A stretch of DNA of 64,000 nt from Candidatus Zixiibacteriota bacterium (GTDB lineage: Bacteria; Zixibacteria; MSB-5A5; GN15; FEB-12), in the NCBI GenBank assembly GCA_029860345.1, contig JAOUBJ010000004.1, positions 305,679 to 369,678 of the forward strand, written 5' to 3'. The position numbers and the translations under genes are program-made. This document shows, piece after piece, positions 61,582 to 64,000 of the stretch (within the stretch, counting starts at the first letter, position 1; the number at the start of each line of letters is the position of its first letter). The notes beneath the pieces are model-generated. The model searched no databases. It saw only the letters and a program-made list of their open reading frames with translations, and was not told the origin of the DNA.

Positions 61582-63741
61582 TCAGTTGCACGGCGGTAGA
61601 TCCGGGGTGGTGAACATATAATCCACCAGCCTGACCAGATCGGCAATGTCAACACTGCCTGATCCGTCGGTATCCGCCTCGCCCATGCACGGTGGCGGCG
61701 GACCACCGTTGAACATCCAGTCGACTATATAGACAAGATCGGAGATATCGATTGCGCCGTTCTCACTGTGATCGATGTTTCCGGGATCGGTACAACAGAT
61801 GAGATCGCACAGGTCACCGATGCCGTCACCGTCACTATCAATCTGATTTGGATTGTATGTGTCTGGGCAGTTGTCACAAACATCGCCAACGCTGTCGGCA
61901 TCGTCGTCATGCTGGCCCGGATTAAAGTCGAGTGCACAGTTGTCGCTTGAGTCGCAGAACCCGTCTTGATCCTGGTCGTCACAACCGCCGGCATTGAGGA
62001 GATGGATCTGTGGATCACCTGCGAAAATCAGTTCGTAGTATTCCCAGCGCCAGAGTTCGTGCGTGGGTACCAAGTGGGCCAACTGGTCGCGGGCATAGGT
62101 CAGGCTTGCCCCAATGGCGCCGCTTTGCTGAGAATACATGCAGACCATCATCTGTTGGATAAGATTCGTCCAGACGGAGATGCCGTAGCGCGAGTGACCG
62201 AGATAGGCCATCATCCCCCCCTCGGCGAACAATGCGTGTTCACCCACCGCTTCGGCACTTCCACTTGTGGCCTGATCAAAGGCGAGAGTGTGGCAGCCCC
62301 CCGATGAAAAGAACGGATACTCTGTGTTTTGCAGGTTGTCGACATCGTACTGCGACCAACCCAGCAGGTAGTTATAGTTGGTGTGGGCGCAGTGCAGCAC
62401 CATGGCGGAGCTATTGTTGTTGATATGCTGCGTGACGGCGTAGGTCGAGAAGGTTCCCTCCCTTTGGTACATCTTCGTGACGTCATAGAACGGCGGCATA
62501 TAAGCCGTGTCGTCGCAGATTGGGTCAAGCAAGTCACCGCCCCAGAGAAGAGGGTCTTCGTATAATAGCTCGCCCACCATCAGCGCCGTGTGTATTTCAG
62601 GCCATGGGTTCTCGACGTAGTGTTGAATCTTGAAGATCATGTTCTGGAAATCCTGCATGTTGTCACCCGGAAAACGCCCGATATGGATTTCGGCAAACAG
62701 ATCGGGATCATCGTCCTCCTCACCGTAGTATGCATTCCCGTTGGCGTTCCAGTCGCCATCAAGCGTGCCGTAATACAGGTCGCAGGGGATGTTGTAGTCG
62801 TAGCCGTACTCCCCGCAGTGACCCCAGACGCCCCGGATAGGGATTATTTCATCGTCGCCCGCGAGCAGCACATACTCAAGGGGATGCTCGCTACCTGCCC
62901 ATGTCTGGTAGGCGTCGATTATGAACGCCCGGAGGTTGTCGGCATCGTCCACGCCCGACGCGTACTCGGCCAGGATGTCCTCAATTGTGTAAACCGAAGC
63001 CGACACCCCCTGGCTTGCTTTCCATGTTGCGTAGTCGTTGAAAAGACTCTGGTAGGCCTCCCCGGCGATGATCAGAAACGTGCTTGGATCATTCGTGTCG
63101 ACTAAGCTCTTGGTGCTCGACTGCAGGTTCCTTTCAGGATAAGTGTTCGTTACATCGGCGTTGACAGCAAGTGCTTCCCAGCGCTTCTGCGCCTCAGTGC
63201 TCCTACAAATCATTCTCGCTTGCTGTTCTCTGGTGGTAACGTCCGGGGATGTCCTGATTTCGACCAGTACTTCCCGGAAGTAGCTGAGTTCCTGACGTAT
63301 CGGGTTATACTTGTATGGATAGGCTTTGACAATGGCAATATCAACCCCCGAAAGCCGTTCAACGCCTGCCAACTCCCAGTCCATCGCGGGATAGCGTCCA
63401 TCGGTGCCATAGATTCGAACATCTCGATTTGTGACTGGGACCGGGCGCCCGACAATTGAAGGCATCTGGGCGCACGGGATATCGAATTCACCATCGAGCA
63501 CTTCGAGATGCTCCATAGTGACGTCGATGGCATCGATCTTTTCGCCGTATGGCAGCACAAAGTAGTAACACTCGAATGGAATCCTCGGCGCCCCGACGTT
63601 TGGCAGCATCTGATTTGTCCCGCCGGAGAATTCCCCGTCAGCGGTAACCAGTGGCTGAATCGGGTGCGATACGTGTCTTAGATCCCCGGCGACTACGCTG
63701 GAGCTTAGCAGCACCAGAATGAGCAGGCTGTTTCTTATCAT
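61582..63741 (-). CDS. Secreted gingipain-like C25 cysteine peptidase with TSP3 and dockerin-like tail
   Basis: 719 residues from the ATG at 63741, preceded by GAGG; signal peptide ends at SVVAGD. Residues 20-190 form a gingipain-propeptide-like domain with beta strands. The C25 catalytic domain (about 200-560) has EYVLLAGDDEIIPIRG, the catalytic His in VLHCAHTNYN and the catalytic Cys in FSSGGCHTLAFD. Two thrombospondin type 3 repeats (DSSDNCALDFNPGQHDDDAD) precede a doubled dockerin-like tail (GAIDISDLVYIVDWMFNGGP). Probably an extracellular protease. Confidence 0.9.
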   Translation of the reverse strand: MIRNSLLILVLLSSSVVAGDLRHVSHPIQPLVTADGEFSGGTNQMLPNVGAPRIPFECYYFVLPYGEKIDAIDVTMEHLEVLDGEFDIPCAQMPSIVGRPVPVTNRDVRIYGTDGRYPAMDWELAGVERLSGVDIAIVKAYPYKYNPIRQELSYFREVLVEIRTSPDVTTREQQARMICRSTEAQKRWEALAVNADVTNTYPERNLQSSTKSLVDTNDPSTFLIIAGEAYQSLFNDYATWKASQGVSASVYTIEDILAEYASGVDDADNLRAFIIDAYQTWAGSEHPLEYVLLAGDDEIIPIRGVWGHCGEYGYDYNIPCDLYYGTLDGDWNANGNAYYGEEDDDPDLFAEIHIGRFPGDNMQDFQNMIFKIQHYVENPWPEIHTALMVGELLYEDPLLWGGDLLDPICDDTAYMPPFYDVTKMYQREGTFSTYAVTQHINNNSSAMVLHCAHTNYNYLLGWSQYDVDNLQNTEYPFFSSGGCHTLAFDQATSGSAEAVGEHALFAEGGMMAYLGHSRYGISVWTNLIQQMMVCMYSQQSGAIGASLTYARDQLAHLVPTHELWRWEYYELIFAGDPQIHLLNAGGCDDQDQDGFCDSSDNCALDFNPGQHDDDADSVGDVCDNCPDTYNPNQIDSDGDGIGDLCDLICCTDPGNIDHSENGAIDISDLVYIVDWMFNGGPPPPCMGEADTDGSGSVDIADLVRLVDYMFTTPDLPPCN

Positions 63742-63880
63742 GCTATCCTCGGTACAAGATGGGGTCTGGTCTTTGTCTCGTGATAGGGAGGGCGGCACCG
63801 TACAAGCAGCCCTACGCCCTTATCAGGCTACAATATAACGGAAAACGCTCCGGCGTCAACGCCGTTCTCAAAGAGGTAGT

Positions 63881-63987
63881 GTAAACTATGTTGTGTAAAT
63901 TGTAGAATTGAAATAACAACGGGTTTGACTTTTAGTTTTCAGACCAATGAAAGGAGTCAAACCCGTGGTAAACTTGTGGTTTACACA
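63881..63987. repeat. Nested inverted repeats at the right edge, possible mobile-element end
   Basis: TGTGTAAA (63892-63899) and TTTACACA (63980-63987) are inverted, and inside them ACGGGTTTGACT (63919-63930) and AGTCAAACCCGT (63955-63966) are a perfect 12 bp inverted repeat. GTGTAAACTATGTTGTGTAAA-type ends occur at IS256-family termini as I recall. The element would continue to the right, outside the window. The gap 63742-63880 has nothing else. Confidence 0.4.
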
Positions 63988-64000
63988 GAAGGATTTACGA

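Overview
The window reads as a chromosomal contig from an uncultured, Gram-negative-type (diderm) bacterium. Evidence for the diderm envelope is an LpxH-like lipid A enzyme, an LspA signal peptidase, a lipoprotein and many exported proteins. Three large secreted proteins (12605-15043, 35104-37848, 61582-63741) end in a doubled dockerin-like tail with the pattern IDISDLVxLVDYMFxGGPxPxC after thrombospondin-type-3 or FG-GAP repeats. From memory this ending is typical of metagenome-assembled genomes of candidate phylum Zixibacteria (FCB group). The assignment is an inference and needs marker-gene phylogeny. Many intergenic gaps carry dispersed palindromic repeats, also typical of such genomes. 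No rRNA, tRNA, CRISPR array or complete insertion sequence was recognised.

Layout. 1-3244: 5'-truncated homoaconitase of the fused LYS4 type and an MmgE/PrpD-family protein. 3338-12155 (minus): a six-gene operon with its own promoter: nucleotidyltransferase, TMTC-like glycosyltransferase with TPRs, APH-fold protein lacking its catalytic Asp, PLP decarboxylase, a glycosyltransferase-2/aminotransferase fusion, and a medium-chain dehydrogenase. It looks like an undescribed biosynthetic or glycan-modifying cluster. 12605-24890: secreted HYR/TSP3 protein, DUF1028 protein, Eis-like acetyltransferase, PepF, a membrane protein, a YadA-head-like protein, a metzincin, then repeats. 24891-30217: small beta-carbonic-anhydrase-like protein, IleS, DksA-type zinc-finger protein, LspA, ICMT-like methyltransferase.

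30240-31655 holds the most striking locus. A MerB (organomercurial lyase)-like gene on the minus strand reads in one frame only if two UGA codons are decoded. The two UGAs fall exactly at the positions of MerB catalytic Cys96 and Cys159, and each is followed at the right distance by a SECIS-like hairpin. It therefore appears to encode a protein with two selenocysteines. It is divergent from a small exported protein with two CxxC motifs.

31763-47413: CreD-like protein, formyltransferase/GINT1-like fusion, FG-GAP secreted protein, methyltransferase, GcvT-ComB pair, and a tight operon of TPR/peptidase-MA-like protein, BatA-like VWA protein, ABC-F ATPase and flavodoxin-like protein. 47713-53522: methyltransferase and a conserved housekeeping run (L31, DUF1385, RF1, membrane protein, PrmC, Nth). 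53523-64000: repeats, lipoprotein, isochorismatase-like hydrolase, zinc-motif membrane protein, PurL, LpxH, a 29-residue Lys/Pro-rich peptide, a nitrilase-family amidase and a gingipain-like C25 peptidase. The window ends in nested inverted repeats that may mark the edge of a mobile element.
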